A stretch of DNA of 64,000 nucleotides from Terasakiella pusilla DSM 6293 (GTDB lineage Bacteria; Pseudomonadota; Alphaproteobacteria; Rhodospirillales; Terasakiellaceae): NCBI RefSeq assembly GCF_000688235.1, contig NZ_JHYO01000007.1:62001-126000 (forward strand), read 5' to 3'. Positions 63,505 through 64,000 of the stretch are shown here, one piece after another; positions within the stretch are counted from its first letter, which is position 1, and each line of letters starts with the position of its first letter. The notes beneath the pieces are model-generated. The model was not told the origin of the DNA. It was given only the letters and a program-made list of their open reading frames with translations, and did no database searches. The position numbers and the translations under genes were made by a program.

Positions 63505-64000
63505 ATGTCAAAAAAGATCGGTGTGATGGTTTGTGGTCATGGCTCACGCAGTCAGGATGCCGTTGATCAATTTTCAGATTTTGTTGCAAAATTACCCGAT
63601 TATCTGCCAGATTGGCCTTTAGAGTATGGCTATTTGGAATTTGCAAATCCGGTTATTCGTGATGGACTGGACCGCCTGCGCGAACAGGGCTGTGATCATA
63701 TTCTTGCTGTCCCCGGCATGCTCTTTGCCGCCATGCATGCGAAAAATGACATTCCCTCCGTCCTGAATGCCTATGCACAGAAGCATGGAATCACCATTGA
63801 ATACGGGCGCGACCTAGGGGTCGATACAGATATGATTGCCGCCTCAACCGCCCGCATTGAAGAAGCCATCAAACGCGCTGACGAAAAAGGCCCCAAAGTC
63901 TCACGCGAAGACACTTGCCTTGTTGTCATCGGGCGTGGGTCAAGTGATCCTGATGCCAACGGAAATGTGGCGAAGATCACTCGCATGGTGAAGGATCAGA
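63505..64000 (+). CDS. cbiX: CbiX-type sirohydrochlorin cobaltochelatase (cut by window end)
   Basis: An open frame from ATG 63505 runs to the window edge without a stop (165 codons seen). It begins KKIGVMVCGHGSRSQDAVDQ, with the metal-binding His of the chelatase fold, then LEFANPVIRDGLDRL, ILAVPGMLFAAMHAKNDIPS with the second His, and a repeat-like second half (TCLVVIGRGSSDPDANGNVA). This fits class II chelatases that insert cobalt (or iron) into sirohydrochlorin in cobalamin synthesis. An ATP-independent CbiX is more likely than SirB by sequence feel only. B12 supply would serve icmF. Confidence 0.85.
   Translation, partial: MSKKIGVMVCGHGSRSQDAVDQFSDFVAKLPDYLPDWPLEYGYLEFANPVIRDGLDRLREQGCDHILAVPGMLFAAMHAKNDIPSVLNAYAQKHGITIEYGRDLGVDTDMIAASTARIEEAIKRADEKGPKVSREDTCLVVIGRGSSDPDANGNVAKITRMVKDQ

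Noticed and set aside
1-64000. CRISPR arrays or a complete defence system
   Set aside because: No regularly spaced repeat array and no cas, restriction-modification or other recognised defence gene set is present. parDE and the HEPN-like remnant are the only candidates of that kind.

Overview
The window reads as a chromosome segment of an alphaproteobacterium of the Rhodospirillales type with moderate GC. A marine, Terasakiella- or Thalassospira-like organism is my best guess, but genus is not resolvable by eye. The basis is gene order and gene content: slt-dapA-smpB; rpoZ-rsh-(DUF2062)-pdxJ-acpS-lepB-rnc-era; rpmF-plsX-fabH-ihfA-merR-tRNA-Pro; a Mg-type HemB; RibD-RibE-RibBX-RibH-NusB-ThiL; and several small families that are essentially alphaproteobacterial (DUF4169, DUF4170, DUF6867, a DUF6898-like protein).

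Layout. Positions 1-1800 hold the 5' end of a lytic transglycosylase gene, dapA and smpB. Positions 1.8-4.2 kb hold a chemoreceptor with a C-terminal hemerythrin domain. Positions 4.7-7.0 kb hold small DUF genes, thrH, a family-5 uracil-DNA glycosylase and a NYN nuclease-like gene. Positions 7.1-14.4 kb are a co-directional housekeeping run (folK, rpoZ, rsh, DUF2062, pdxJ, acpS, lepB, rnc, era). Positions 14.5-21.3 kb hold a TPR-glycosyltransferase with a small partner, recO, parC and bioB. Positions 21.6-31.4 kb hold a second chemoreceptor, a TakP-like TRAP transporter (dctPQM), bpt, RDD, flavin reductase, crotonase and hydrolase genes and an orphan cheW. Positions 31.5-39.3 kb hold hemB, metY, the fused B12-dependent mutase icmF behind a perfect LiuR-like palindrome, and a cNMP/receiver protein. 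Positions 39.7-45.2 kb are a complete branched-chain amino acid ABC transporter (livHMGF, DUF6867, livJ). Positions 45.3-58.0 kb are a second long housekeeping run: rpiB, glyA, nrdR, the rib genes, nusB, thiL, a bamE-like gene, bc1 chaperone, DUF177, rpmF, plsX, fabH, ihfA and merR.

Downstream of tRNA-Pro (58058-58134) the character changes. Positions 58.1-60.8 kb look like the worn-down edge of an integrated element. It contains an integrase-like fragment, a parDE toxin-antitoxin pair preceded by many AATAGC motifs, a small membrane protein, and a decayed HEPN-like gene split by an IS5-family (IS427-type) element with a two-frame transposase. After it come a small lysine-rich gene, an rhlE helicase, a divergent DUF2834/tetR pair with a clear operator, and the start of a cbiX-like gene cut by the window end.

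Functional links. Valine/isoleucine use may connect the liv transporter, icmF and the LiuR-like site. TRAP uptake of 2-oxo acids and two chemoreceptors point to a motile heterotroph. I found no CRISPR array, prophage or complete defence system. The least ordinary parts are the hemerythrin chemoreceptor, the cNMP-receiver protein, the icmF control region and the tRNA-Pro-adjacent island.
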